From positions 1 to 49,923 of the forward strand of contig SFCN01000005.1 in the NCBI GenBank assembly GCA_004558595.1: a DNA stretch of 49,923 nt, read 5' to 3'. Of this stretch, positions 1 through 8,950 are shown piece after piece. The stretch comes from Phascolarctobacterium sp. (GTDB lineage: Bacteria > Bacillota > Negativicutes > Acidaminococcales > Acidaminococcaceae). How positions within the stretch are numbered: position 1 is the first letter of the stretch; every line of letters begins with the position of its first letter. The notes below the pieces were generated by a model. That model saw nothing but the letters and a program-made list of their open reading frames with translations, had not been told where the DNA came from and made no database searches. Made by a program: the position numbers and the translations under genes.

Positions 1-1716
1 TTGGCTATGGATATTGCCCTTGCGGAAGAACAAGCGGCGTTAGCTCAGCATGCTCGCCATGTTTTGGTTGAACTAAAAGAAGCAGTTACTTCCTTGGGAC
101 CCATGGAAGTATGGGAAACAATGTGGCAAAAACTGCATCCGGATTATGTTTTGAGCTGCCAACCCCGCGGGGAAATAAAATTGGCAAATCTCAACATCTT
201 ACGCAATAGCTGTGCAGAATATTGTTTGGCTAAAGGTGCTTCTTTGGCCCAATGGTTGGAATATGTGGCTGAGCTACGGGAAAATGGTGGCGAAGAAAAG
301 GGAACGCTACCAACGGACGACAATGCAGTAAAGATATATAGTATTCATAAATCTAAGGGCTTGGAGTTTTCTGTAGTTTTTGTTGCTCAGTTAGACAAAA
401 AGTATAATGCTGACAGAACCTCTGTGCGTTATTTGCCTAAATTTGGCTTAGGAATTAGGAATCAACTGGAGGATGGAACTTTGGAAGATACTGGTATTCT
501 TAGGGAGCTTAAGGATGCCAATAACCTTTTGGAGCAGGATGAAAGAGTTCGTCAGATGTATGTGGCCATGACCCGGGCCAAGGAAAGATTATACCTAACG
601 GGTATTGTGGAAAAAGGCGAGCTTTCGACCAAGAACCCAAGTGGTTTAAAATATGCTGAGTGGATGGGCAAACTCAATAATATCTATTCACAAGAGACTA
701 ATAATTATATAGAAATGGTGCAGCTTGATGGTGAAACTGATTTTGGTAGTGCTTCTTATTCTGCCATGGAAGAACAGAATGATATTGGCTTGACGATAGC
801 TGATGAATATATTTCGCCGTTAGGGACTTATTTGGAAAACGGTCCCCGCAGCTTCAGCCCCTCCTCCCTACAAACATACCTACACTGTCAGCGTAAGTAT
901 TTCTATCAATATGTGCTAGGACTTCCTCAGGTAGAGGTGAGCGAGGAGCGTGACGAAGCGGCAGCAGTGAGCGGTGGCGAAGCTGCTGCAGCCCTTGATA
1001 GTGGTGGAGCGGAGGCCGTGGCTAACTCAAGCTATGACAAGCTTTCGCCTAAGGACCTGGGCTCCATTGTCCATCGAGCTCTGGAGCTGTATAAGGGTGA
1101 TTTGGAGCCTGCCCTAGAGCGAGCAATCCAAGAAAACGCGCCCCTGTACCAAGGGGATGAAGCTCGCGTAATGCTGGAGCATTATCTGGCGAGCCCCCTC
1201 TACAAGTCCATCCCCAAGCAACAGAAGCGTGAGCTGGCCTTCGCTGTTTATGAAAAGCAGGGCTTGCTCATCAGCGGTATTATCGACTGCTTGGGCTTTC
1301 ATGAGGATGGCTCCCTGCTTTTGGTGGATTATAAAACAGGCAAGCCTCCGGTAGCAGGCGAGGTGGACAAGGGCTACGCCTACCAGCTGGCCATTTACGA
1401 GAAGGTGGCCCGTGAGCGTTGGGGCCGTGCTCAGGCGGGCAAGCCCGTTCCGAGGATTGTATCAGAGCTGCACTTTTTGCAAAACAACACTTCCTGGAGT
1501 CTTGAAAAGCATGCCCAGGCCAAGGCTGTGGATTATTATGCCGAGGCCCTCGCTCTGTGTGAAGCAATCAGCCAAAAGACTCAGGAGTCTGATTTCGCCT
1601 GCCGTCAATACGGGGAGCAGGGCTCGAGTAGCGGTGAGGAAAATTTGCAAAATGCGGTAACAGCTCTTGCACCCTGCAAGTATTGTCCCTATAATTATGT
1701 ATGTAACCATAAATGA
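1..1716 (+). CDS. UvrD/RecB-like helicase-nuclease, C-terminal part (AddA-like), cut by window start
   Basis: This is the C-terminal 571 codons of a superfamily 1 DNA helicase fused to a RecB-type nuclease, the kind of enzyme that resects double-strand breaks for RecA. Helicase motif V (IHKSKGLEF, about residues 115-123) and motif VI (YVAMTRAKERLYL, about 187-199) are visible. A PD-(D/E)XK nuclease domain follows, with GSIVHRALELY near 354 and LLLVDYKTGK near 439. Four cysteines (C296, then C559, C562 and C568 at the end) look like the iron-sulfur staple known from AddB and Dna2-type nucleases. Family members run to about 1,100-1,250 residues, so Walker A and B lie upstream of the window, and the TTG at base 1 is probably not the start. 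AddA is the likeliest name, although Bacillus AddA lacks the iron-sulfur cysteines. Confidence 0.8.
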   Translation: MAMDIALAEEQAALAQHARHVLVELKEAVTSLGPMEVWETMWQKLHPDYVLSCQPRGEIKLANLNILRNSCAEYCLAKGASLAQWLEYVAELRENGGEEKGTLPTDDNAVKIYSIHKSKGLEFSVVFVAQLDKKYNADRTSVRYLPKFGLGIRNQLEDGTLEDTGILRELKDANNLLEQDERVRQMYVAMTRAKERLYLTGIVEKGELSTKNPSGLKYAEWMGKLNNIYSQETNNYIEMVQLDGETDFGSASYSAMEEQNDIGLTIADEYISPLGTYLENGPRSFSPSSLQTYLHCQRKYFYQYVLGLPQVEVSEERDEAAAVSGGEAAAALDSGGAEAVANSSYDKLSPKDLGSIVHRALELYKGDLEPALERAIQENAPLYQGDEARVMLEHYLASPLYKSIPKQQKRELAFAVYEKQGLLISGIIDCLGFHEDGSLLLVDYKTGKPPVAGEVDKGYAYQLAIYEKVARERWGRAQAGKPVPRIVSELHFLQNNTSWSLEKHAQAKAVDYYAEALALCEAISQKTQESDFACRQYGEQGSSSGEENLQNAVTALAPCKYCPYNYVCNHK

Positions 1717-1728
1717 GGGGGAAGATAG

Positions 1729-1929
1729 ATGGATTTTTTTGCTAAGCTGGAAAGCTGGGATTATTTAGCGGGAATTATCGTTATTATTAGCCTGTGGCTT
1801 ATTACCTTTGGCATCAACAAGCTGCACGCGGCCAATCCGCAGCTGGTGGATGTGGCCAAGCTGAGGATGAGAGCCTACGGTGCGCTGATCGCGTCCTTAG
1901 CCTATTTTGTATGCAAAAAATTGGCTTAG
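1729..1929 (+). CDS. small membrane protein, unknown function
   Basis: This is a 66-residue protein with one clear hydrophobic helix (about residues 13-29, AGIIVIISLWLITFGI) and a second weaker apolar stretch near the C-terminus (about 47-62). It starts 12 bases after the helicase-nuclease stop, and the GGGGGAAG run just upstream is a good ribosome binding site. It is therefore probably co-transcribed with that gene. I do not recognise a family. It is too short to assign a role, but the start, ribosome binding site and codon use look real. Confidence 0.55.
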   Translation: MDFFAKLESWDYLAGIIVIISLWLITFGINKLHAANPQLVDVAKLRMRAYGALIASLAYFVCKKLA

Positions 1930-2059
1930 TAGCTGGCGATGCCATGTATACAGTGTATTTATGCCATGCTTATTTATTTTAACAATAAAAAGGTCTATAA
2001 TGGAGACTGTCATGTAATTGAAAATGGCATAGTATATTAGGAACAAGGGAGAAATGATA

Positions 2060-3046
2060 ATGAAAATCGCTTTTTATGCTTTGCGTGATTTTGATGAACT
2101 AGCCTTTGCTGAGAAGTTTAGCAAACAATATGGCATCGATTTTGTGTGGACGGCGGAATATCCCAACGAGCACAATCTGGAGCTGGCCAAGGGCTGCGAT
2201 GGCGTTAGCTGCACTCCCTGCGAGATGCGAGAGGAATGGGTGCGTACCTATCACAGCTACGGTGTTAAGTACATGCTGACCCGTGCTATTGGCTATGATC
2301 ATTTGCCCTGCAAGCTGATTAAGGAGCTGGAAATGCATATTTCTACTACTCCTTATCCTACGGAATGTGTTGCTGAGTATGCGTTGATGCTGATTCTGTG
2401 TAGCATTCGTAAATTCCAGCAGTCCATGCTGCGAGCTGCCGCTCAGGACTATACCCTGAAGGGAAAAATGGGCAAGGATTTGTGTAATTGCACCGTGGGC
2501 GTAGTGGGCACAGGTCATATAGGGCAGCTCTTGATTAAGTATTTAAGCGGCTTTGGTTGCCGCATTTTGGCCTATGACCGTTTCCCCAAAAAGGAATTGG
2601 CAGGACAGGTGGAGTATATGGATCTGGATAGCCTGTATGCTCAGAGCGATATTATTTCCCTGCATGTGCCCTCTAACAGTGAAACCTTCCACATGGTGAA
2701 TCAGGCCGCTATTGATAAAATGAAGGACGGGGTCATCATTGTGAATACTGCCCGTGGTAATGTTATCGATTCTAGAGCTCTAATCGCCAGCTTGAAGAAT
2801 GGTAAAATCGGCGGAGCTGGCCTAGATGTTATCGAGGACGAGGCGGGCCTGTACTACTGTAACCGCATGGGTGACCATATCGACAACGATGAGCTGGCTA
2901 TGCTGCGTAGCTTCCCCAATGTTATCGTCAGTCCCCATCTGGCCTTTTATGTGGAAACCACTGTTTCTAACATGGTGGAGAAAAATTTCATAGCTATCGA
3001 TGCCCTGAGTAAGGGTGAGTTAAGCCCCTTTGAAATCAAACTTTAA
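2060..3046 (+). CDS. D-isomer-specific 2-hydroxyacid dehydrogenase (D-lactate dehydrogenase type)
   Basis: This is a cytosolic NAD-dependent enzyme that interconverts 2-oxoacids and D-2-hydroxyacids, most likely pyruvate and D-lactate or a branched-chain analogue. The NAD-binding glycine motif VGVVGTGHIG lies near residue 150. The signature NTARGNVID (about 230) and the SPHLAFY segment, with the family's catalytic histidine, near 295 follow. The length of about 328 residues is normal. I start it at the ATG at 2060 because AAGGGAG at 2045-2051 is 8 bases upstream; the ATG at 2054 is too close. A terminator follows directly, so it is likely a single-gene unit. VanH and 2-hydroxyisocaproate dehydrogenases share these motifs, so the substrate stays open. 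Confidence 0.85.
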   Translation: MKIAFYALRDFDELAFAEKFSKQYGIDFVWTAEYPNEHNLELAKGCDGVSCTPCEMREEWVRTYHSYGVKYMLTRAIGYDHLPCKLIKELEMHISTTPYPTECVAEYALMLILCSIRKFQQSMLRAAAQDYTLKGKMGKDLCNCTVGVVGTGHIGQLLIKYLSGFGCRILAYDRFPKKELAGQVEYMDLDSLYAQSDIISLHVPSNSETFHMVNQAAIDKMKDGVIIVNTARGNVIDSRALIASLKNGKIGGAGLDVIEDEAGLYYCNRMGDHIDNDELAMLRSFPNVIVSPHLAFYVETTVSNMVEKNFIAIDALSKGELSPFEIKL

Positions 3047-3051
3047 TAAGC

Positions 3052-3096
3052 AAGCGTCAGCCTTCTGTAGCGAGAGGGCTGACGCTTTACTTTTTT
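3052..3096 (+). terminator. Rho-independent terminator after the dehydrogenase gene
   Basis: A perfect 11-bp stem, AAGCGTCAGCC (3052-3062) with GGCTGACGCTT (3077-3087), is followed by a T-rich tail. Confidence 0.9.
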
Positions 3097-3117
3097 CTGC
3101 CCAAAAGCTTCAAAGTA

Positions 3118-3126
3118 TGTTATAAT
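3118..3126 (+). promoter_or_regulatory. putative extended -10 promoter for the ABC exporter operon
   Basis: TGTTATAAT gives a perfect -10 hexamer (3121-3126) with an upstream TG. No good -35 is seen. It lies 32 bases before the ABC gene start and after the preceding terminator. Confidence 0.45.
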
Positions 3127-3157
3127 ATTATGATAAAAAATTGTTTACGAGGTACAT

Positions 3158-4870
3158 ATGCTGAGACGCTTTTTACGTTTTTACATTCCCTATAAAAAGG
3201 TGCTGACCTTAACCCTCTTGGGGGCGGTTATTACATCTCTTATTGAGCTGTTCTTTCCCCTATACATGCGGCACATTATGAACGAAATCCTGCCTCAGCG
3301 GGATATTGCCCTGCTTTTAAAGGCTGCGGCAGGTCTATTAGCTTTATATTTATTCAATTGCTTTATTAATTATCAGGTTATGTGCCATGGTAGGACTATA
3401 GGTGCCCTTATTGAGCAGGACATGCGTCGGGCCCTGTTTCGGCATGTGCAGTCCATGAGCTTCCGCTTTTTTGATAATCAAAGGGTGGGCCAGCTAGTGA
3501 GCCGTATCGTCAGCGACGTGGGCGAAATTCGAGAGCTGATTTTCCTCGGCCCTAACTATCTTTTAGTTTGCGTTATCTTTATGCTGGGCACCATCAGCAT
3601 TCTGTTCTACATTAATTGGCAGCTGGCCATTATCGTCAATATTTTGCTCTTGGCCAAGGCCTATGACAGCGTCACCACCAACCGAAAGCTGAAAAAGGCA
3701 GGCCGCGAGGCTCGCTCCCAGGTGGGTAATCTCAATGCCCAAACCACGGAAAGCCTGAACGCAGTACGCTTGGTACAGTCCTTCAATAACGAGGATTTGG
3801 AGTGCAGCAAGCTGGACGCTGTGGCAGCTAAGCTTTTGGCGGCTCGTAAAAAATCCTTTGCTTTACTTAGTCATTCCAACACTAGTATGGTGTTTTTTTC
3901 TAATATTACCAATCTGGTGATTATCGTGGCCGGTGGCGTGCTCATCACCTTGGGCAGAATGGATATTAGCGATTTAATTGCCTTTTTGCTCTATGTGTCC
4001 ATCTTCGTGCGGCCGATTTTGCGGCTCAACGCCTTGGCTGAGACCTACCAAAAGGGTATTACCAGCTACCAACGCTTTGAGCAGCTGATGCTCTTAGAGC
4101 CGGAAATCGCCGACGCTCCCAATGCTGTGGACGCAGGCGAGCTGAAGGGCGAAATCGCCTTTGAAAACGTAACCTTCGCCTACGACGCCAAGGAGCCTGT
4201 GGTAGAAAACTTTTCTCTGACTATTAAGGCAGGCGAGTCCGTGGCCTTCGTGGGCAGCACCGGTGTGGGCAAGAGTACCCTGTGTAATCTGGTAGCCCGT
4301 TTTTACGAGCTGCAGGCAGGGCGTATTACCATTGACGGCAAGGATATTAAGTCCATGACGTTGGCCTCGCTGCGTCACAATATCGGTATTGTGCAGCAGG
4401 ATATTTTCCTCTTTTCCGATAGTGTGACCAGCAATATCGCCTATGGTCGGCCCGATGCGACTCAAGAGGAAATCGAGGCCGCGGCTAAGCACGCTGAGGC
4501 GGATCGCTTTATTGAGCGTTTACCACAAAGGTACGATACCGCCTTGGGTGAGCGTGGCGTGAAATTAAGCGGCGGCCAAAAGCAGCGTATCGCCATAGCA
4601 CGGGTGTTCTTGAAAAATCCGCCTATTTTGATTTTGGATGAGGCTACCTCTTCCTTGGATAATGAGACCGAAAAGAATATTCAGGGAGCGTTGACGGAGC
4701 TTAGTCAAAACCGTACAACTCTTGTGGTGGCCCATCGGTTGGCGACCATTCGTCACGTGGATAGGATTATTGTGCTGAGCCGCAGCGGTATTTTGGAGCA
4801 GGGCTCCCATGAGGAGCTGATGGCGAAGCAGGGAGAATATTACAAGCTGTACATGGCTCAGATGGAGTAA
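3158..4870 (+). CDS. ABC exporter, fused membrane and ATPase domains (MsbA/BmrA type)
   Basis: This is a half-transporter of 570 residues. An N-terminal six-helix membrane domain (about 1-310) is followed by an ATPase domain. Walker A is GSTGVGKST (about 365), the Q-loop lies in IVQQDIF, the signature is LSGGQKQR (about 470), Walker B is ILILDEATSS (about 490), and the H-loop lies in VVAHRL. It is expected to act as a homodimer in the inner membrane and export lipids, drugs or peptides; the substrate cannot be read from sequence. It opens a run of genes (ABC, trmK, Nif3-like) after a terminator, and trmK begins only 15 bases downstream, so co-transcription is likely. Confidence 0.9.
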   Translation: MLRRFLRFYIPYKKVLTLTLLGAVITSLIELFFPLYMRHIMNEILPQRDIALLLKAAAGLLALYLFNCFINYQVMCHGRTIGALIEQDMRRALFRHVQSMSFRFFDNQRVGQLVSRIVSDVGEIRELIFLGPNYLLVCVIFMLGTISILFYINWQLAIIVNILLLAKAYDSVTTNRKLKKAGREARSQVGNLNAQTTESLNAVRLVQSFNNEDLECSKLDAVAAKLLAARKKSFALLSHSNTSMVFFSNITNLVIIVAGGVLITLGRMDISDLIAFLLYVSIFVRPILRLNALAETYQKGITSYQRFEQLMLLEPEIADAPNAVDAGELKGEIAFENVTFAYDAKEPVVENFSLTIKAGESVAFVGSTGVGKSTLCNLVARFYELQAGRITIDGKDIKSMTLASLRHNIGIVQQDIFLFSDSVTSNIAYGRPDATQEEIEAAAKHAEADRFIERLPQRYDTALGERGVKLSGGQKQRIAIARVFLKNPPILILDEATSSLDNETEKNIQGALTELSQNRTTLVVAHRLATIRHVDRIIVLSRSGILEQGSHEELMAKQGEYYKLYMAQME

Positions 4871-4885
4871 TAAAGGAGCGAACAC

Positions 4886-5641
4886 ATGCATTTAGATAAG
4901 AGACTACAAGCGGTGGCTGACCTTGTACCCCGAGGCAGCCGCCTCGGGGATATAGGCACTGACCACGCCTACCTACCGGTATGGCTCCTGAATCAGGGGC
5001 TCATCGTCAGCGCGGTGGCCGGCGACATAGCCACGGGCCCCTGCCAGGCGGCACGGGCCACCGTGGCTATGTACGCCACCGCTGATAAGATCGCGGTGCG
5101 GCAGGGCAGCGGCCTGGCCGTGCTAGCCCCGGGCGAGGTGGATTGCATCGCCATTTGCGGTATGGGCGGTAGCACTATTATCAATATTTTGGCAGCGGAT
5201 CTGGCGGTGGCTAAGTCGGCCCAACGCCTGGTGCTGCAGCCCATGGCCGGAGCCGCTACCCTGCGACGCTGGCTAGTGGAGCAGGGCTGGCGCTTGGTTA
5301 GGGAGGCGCTGGTGGAGGATGAGCCGCATTTTTACGAGATTATCTGCGCCGAGCGTGGCTCGGGGACTTCAGAAAGTGGCTCTGTGAGCGTCGCTGGGGA
5401 AGGTGCCGCTAGGGTTCAGACCAGGCCTGCTAGCTACAGCGAGGCGGAATATTTAGTCGGCCCTGCTCTTTTGCGGGATGGGCATTCCCTTTTAGAAAAG
5501 CAAATCGAGCGTCAACAAGGAAGCCTGCAGGAGCTTTTAACCAATATGGCTCGCAGTGAGCGGGCCAAGGCCAGCGCTAAATTCAAGGAAGCCCAAAAAC
5601 TCCTGCAGGAATTGGAAGAGCTTAAGCATAGTATTAAATAA
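4886..5641 (+). CDS. trmK: tRNA (adenine-22 N1)-methyltransferase
   Basis: This is a class I SAM-dependent methyltransferase that makes m1A22 in tRNA. The N-terminal motif GDIGTDHAYLP (about 21-31) binds SAM, and CIAICGMGG (about 90-98) is the second family signature. A C-terminal coiled-coil arm rich in Glu, Lys and Gln (about 200-251) is typical of TrmK. The length of 251 fits. AAAGGAG lies just before the ATG. It is followed by a Nif3-like gene, a pairing common in Firmicutes. Confidence 0.88.
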   Translation: MHLDKRLQAVADLVPRGSRLGDIGTDHAYLPVWLLNQGLIVSAVAGDIATGPCQAARATVAMYATADKIAVRQGSGLAVLAPGEVDCIAICGMGGSTIINILAADLAVAKSAQRLVLQPMAGAATLRRWLVEQGWRLVREALVEDEPHFYEIICAERGSGTSESGSVSVAGEGAARVQTRPASYSEAEYLVGPALLRDGHSLLEKQIERQQGSLQELLTNMARSERAKASAKFKEAQKLLQELEELKHSIK

Positions 5642-5701
5642 AATTTGCCCATAAGTAAGTCGAAGCTGAAAAGCGCTTAATGAAGCCGGAGGTGCTAGCC
5701 C

Positions 5702-6487
5702 ATGAACAAACAAATCACGGTAGCGGAATTAGTTGAGCTTTTAGAAGAAATGGCTCCGCCGAGTCTGGCGGAGGAATGGGATAATGTGGGCCTGATGCTG
5801 GGACGTAGGGCTAAGGTCGTGCATAAAATCATGCTAGCCTTAGATATGACTAAGGAAACCGTGGCGCAGGCCATAGAATATAGAGCGGATATGCTCATAA
5901 CCCATCATCCGGCGATTTTCAAACGTTTGCCTCACATTACCGATGGCAACTGGCAGCAGGAGCTGCTTTTGCAGCTGGCTGAGCATGGCATCGCCGTTTA
6001 TAGCGCCCACACCAATTTGGACTGCGTTTCCAATGGTGTCAACGATGCCTTGGTGAAGCGTTTAGGCATCGTGGATGAAGATATTTTGGACAATAGTAAT
6101 GGCCTAGGTCGCATTGGTTACGTGAAGGAATGTAGCTTAGAAGACTTTGCCAAGCATGTAAAGCAAGCTCTCCATGCCGATTATGTGGCAGTGGGAGATG
6201 GGGGACGCAGGGTACAGAGAGTCGCTCTCTGTGGCGGAGCCGGCAGCGATTTAATCGAGGAGGCTCTGCACCAAAATGCGGATACTCTGGTAACCGGCGA
6301 TGTGAAATATCACGATGCCCAGCGGGCTGTGTTCAGCGGCTTGAACATCATCGACGCAGGACACCAGTGCACGGAATGGCCCGTGCTGGAGGACTTGGCG
6401 GATCGACTATCCTTGCGCTTTGCGGAAAAGGATTGGAATATTACTTTAAAGGTCGCCAAGGAATCCCTGCTTTTGAAGCATGTTTAA
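5702..6487 (+). CDS. Nif3-like dinuclear metal-center protein (YqfO/YbgI family)
   Basis: This protein has 261 residues and belongs to the Nif3 family. These proteins form toroidal hexamers with a two-metal site, and their function is unsettled; a GTP cyclohydrolase I type 2 label is often attached but weakly supported. Metal-ligand motifs are visible: THHPAIF (about 66-72), SAHTNLD (about 101-107), and GHQCTE near 220. This is the short form, without the PII-like insert found in Bacillus YqfO. It lies 60 bases after trmK in the usual order and GGAGG precedes the start. Confidence 0.85.
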   Translation: MNKQITVAELVELLEEMAPPSLAEEWDNVGLMLGRRAKVVHKIMLALDMTKETVAQAIEYRADMLITHHPAIFKRLPHITDGNWQQELLLQLAEHGIAVYSAHTNLDCVSNGVNDALVKRLGIVDEDILDNSNGLGRIGYVKECSLEDFAKHVKQALHADYVAVGDGGRRVQRVALCGGAGSDLIEEALHQNADTLVTGDVKYHDAQRAVFSGLNIIDAGHQCTEWPVLEDLADRLSLRFAEKDWNITLKVAKESLLLKHV

Positions 6488-6549
6488 GAATGATGCGCAT
6501 TTTTAAATAGATTTTGATGAGCATAGCTTTAGATTAGAAGGTGAAAATT

Positions 6550-7482
6550 ATGATGCTAAGTGAATTACGCGCCGGTCAGGCCGTGCTGCGACAGGCGGCT
6601 TTGGTGCGAGTGCAAAAGGTGGGCGTAACCTCCAAGGGAGGGGTTTTCGCTCGCGGTATTTTAGAAGATAACAGTGGTCATGTGGCCTTCATTTGCTTTG
6701 AGGCATCCTTGGCCGAAAAAATGCGTGGCTTGGAGGGGCCTAAAGCCTTTCTCGTAAGCGGCACAGTGGATATCAATAAAATCGCCAATGATATGTCCCT
6801 GCAGCTCATGGTCAATGGTTTGGCAGAACTGGTGCCCGGGGATGATATTAGTAATCTGGTGCCTACGGGCGATTTTGATGTGGAGGCCTATAAAAATAAG
6901 CTGATGAATTATATTAAAGCCATCCATACGCCTACTCTGCGTAGACTTTTGGAAACCATGTTCAGCGGTAATTTATATGATGCCTTTGTCCATAATCCGG
7001 CGGGCATGAAGTTGCATCACGCTTACATTGGCGGACTGCTCCAGCACTCCATCGATGTGACGGATTTGGCCGTGGCCATGGCGGACCGTATCGAGGGCGT
7101 GGACAAGGATCTTGTAATCGCCGGCGCACTGCTCCATGATATTGGCAAGGTTAAGGAAATTTCCTCAGAGATTGGCTTCCCTTATACCAATGCCGGTCGC
7201 TTTATGGGGCATATCGCTATGACAAGTATGATGGTTCAGGAGGCTGCCATGAAGCTGAATATTTCCTCCCAGCGCTTAGAGCAGCTCCAGCATATTCTTT
7301 TGTCCCATCACGGCGAAAACGAAAAGGGTTCGCCTGTAGCCTGCGCTACCCGCGAAGCCTTTATCGTCCACTACGCCGATGAGATTAACGCTATTATGAA
7401 CCAGTTCGAGCAGCGGGAGGGCAAGGGCACTTGGGAATACAACCGTATGCTGGGTCGCAATCTGCTCATGGAAAAGCTGTAA
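6550..7482 (+). CDS. 3'-5' exoribonuclease YhaM-like (OB-fold plus HD domain)
   Basis: The N-terminal OB-fold (about 1-95, with GHVAFICFE) would bind single-stranded nucleic acid. The HD phosphohydrolase domain carries HHAYIGGLLQHS (about 155-166) and ALLHDIGKVKE (about 195-205), with the metal-binding His-Asp pair. This is the architecture of YhaM, a 3'-5' exonuclease acting on RNA in Firmicutes. I prefer the ATG at 6550 because GAAGGTGA lies 5-6 bases upstream; a GTG at 6541 would sit inside that site. The length of 310 is normal for YhaM. Confidence 0.82.
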   Translation: MMLSELRAGQAVLRQAALVRVQKVGVTSKGGVFARGILEDNSGHVAFICFEASLAEKMRGLEGPKAFLVSGTVDINKIANDMSLQLMVNGLAELVPGDDISNLVPTGDFDVEAYKNKLMNYIKAIHTPTLRRLLETMFSGNLYDAFVHNPAGMKLHHAYIGGLLQHSIDVTDLAVAMADRIEGVDKDLVIAGALLHDIGKVKEISSEIGFPYTNAGRFMGHIAMTSMMVQEAAMKLNISSQRLEQLQHILLSHHGENEKGSPVACATREAFIVHYADEINAIMNQFEQREGKGTWEYNRMLGRNLLMEKL

Positions 7483-7542
7483 GAAAAGTTGGTGGGAGGG
7501 AATTCGCTAGCTTTAGCGTGCTTTTGAGGAGCTAGAAAATTA

Positions 7543-7571
7543 TTGCCTACCCACAGTATTTGTGTTATAAT
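7543..7571 (+). promoter_or_regulatory. promoter of the pheST T-box leader
   Basis: The -35 TTGCCT (7543-7548) and -10 TATAAT (7566-7571) are separated by 17 bases. The predicted start near 7578 gives a T-box leader of normal length. Confidence 0.7.
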
Positions 7572-7577
7572 AGGCTT

Positions 7578-7850
7578 TAAATTGAATATACCCCTGAGTA
7601 CACGATGAGCAAGAAAGTAGGGTCCTGCAAATGCATCAGAGAGCGAAGTCGCCGGCTGCAAGCTTCGCGCAGGAGCAGTTTCCGAAGTTCCCTTGGGAGT
7701 GTCCCGCCTGAAGAAAGCGGTTGGCTTAGTTAAGCAGCCGCGATTGCGTAGGGCGAGCGCAGAAGCTGCGTTAAAGCTGTGAATGAAGTACAAATAAGGG
7801 TGGTACCGCGATTTTTGTCGCCCCTGTGAAAAACGCAGGGGCGTTTTTAT
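7578..7850 (+). ncRNA. T-box leader controlling pheS-pheT, with terminator
   Basis: A roughly 270-base untranslated leader carries the conserved T-box core AGGGTGGTACCGCG (about 7797-7810), which pairs with uncharged tRNA acceptor ends. A large stem I lies upstream, with TCCTGC (7623-7628) pairing GCAGGA (7669-7674) and the AGAGAGCGAAG distal-loop element above it. TTC triplets at 7680-7682 and 7688-7690 are specifier candidates consistent with tRNA-Phe; I cannot decide between them by eye. The terminator stem CGCCCCTG (7819-7826) with CAGGGGCG (7836-7843) and TTTTT ends the leader. Uncharged tRNA-Phe should favour the antiterminator and switch on the synthetase genes. It fills the whole gap between the YhaM-like gene and pheS. 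Confidence 0.93.
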
Positions 7851-7898
7851 ATGTTCAATTTGCTAATATTTCCCACTATAAAGCTTTAGGAGGCAAAC

Positions 7899-8939
7899 AT
7901 GGAAGCTACAATGAATGAACAACTGCAAGCTTTAAAAGAGCAAGCACTGGGCGAATTGGCAGCAGTGGACTCTTTGGACGCGCTGAAAAATCTGCGCGTT
8001 AAATATTTGGGTAAAAAGGGTCCCATGACCGAGATTTTGCGTGGCATGGGTAAGCTGCCCGCTGAAGAACGTCCGAAAATTGGCCAAATCGTCAACGAGA
8101 TTAAGAGCCTTTTGGAAAAAGAAATCAATGAAAAAACCGGCGTTTTAGAGAAAAAAGCCTTAGCTGACAAGCTGGCTAATGAGAAGGTGGATATTACTCT
8201 GCCCGGTCGCAAGCCTGCCCAAGGTCATCTTCATCCCGTAACCCTGACCCTGCGGGAAATCAAAAAGATTTTCATGCGCATGGGCTTTGATGTGTGCGAT
8301 GGTCCCGAAATCGAGGACGTTTACCACAACTTCACTGCGTTGAACCTGCCCCCGGATCATCCCGCGCTGGATATGCAGGACTCCTTCTATATTACGGAAA
8401 ACTATCTGCTCCGTACCCAAACCTCCGGTGTACAAGCTCGTACCCTGGAAAGCATGGAGCCCAACACTCCTATCCGTATGATTTGCCCGGGCACCGTTTA
8501 TCGTTGCGACTATGACGCTACCCACTCTCCTATGTTCCATCAGGTAGAGGGTCTTGTTGTAGATAAAAACATCAGCTTGGCTGACTTAAAGGGCACCTTA
8601 GAGCTCTTCTGCAAGCAAATGTTTGGCAATGATGTTAAGGTGCGCCTGCGTCCTTCTTATTTCCCCTTCACGGAGCCTTCCGTTGAAGTGGACGTTTCCT
8701 GCCCCATTTGCCAAGGCAAGGGCGGCTGCCATGTGTGCAAGGATAGCGGCTGGCTGGAGATTTTGGGCGCTGGCGTAGTTCATCCCAATGTTTTGCGCAT
8801 GAGCGGCTACGATCCTGACAAGATGACCGGCTTCGCCTTTGGTCTGGGTGTAGAGCGTATTGCGATGCTGAAATATGGTATTGACGACCTGCGTTTGTTC
8901 TTTGAAAATGACCAACGCTTCATCAATCAGTTCAAATAA
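7899..8939 (+). CDS. pheS: phenylalanyl-tRNA synthetase alpha subunit
   Basis: This is the catalytic subunit of the heterotetrameric class II enzyme that charges tRNA-Phe. An N-terminal coiled coil (about 1-85) that binds tRNA precedes the catalytic core. Motif 2 surroundings (PIRMICPGTVYR) and motif 3 (FGLGVERIAMLKYG, about 316-329) are clear. The 346-residue length matches the bacterial alpha subunit. AGGAGG lies 5 bases before the ATG. It is governed by the T-box just upstream and is followed 11 bases later by pheT. Confidence 0.97.
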   Translation: MEATMNEQLQALKEQALGELAAVDSLDALKNLRVKYLGKKGPMTEILRGMGKLPAEERPKIGQIVNEIKSLLEKEINEKTGVLEKKALADKLANEKVDITLPGRKPAQGHLHPVTLTLREIKKIFMRMGFDVCDGPEIEDVYHNFTALNLPPDHPALDMQDSFYITENYLLRTQTSGVQARTLESMEPNTPIRMICPGTVYRCDYDATHSPMFHQVEGLVVDKNISLADLKGTLELFCKQMFGNDVKVRLRPSYFPFTEPSVEVDVSCPICQGKGGCHVCKDSGWLEILGAGVVHPNVLRMSGYDPDKMTGFAFGLGVERIAMLKYGIDDLRLFFENDQRFINQFK

Positions 8940-8950
8940 GGAGGAGCAAC

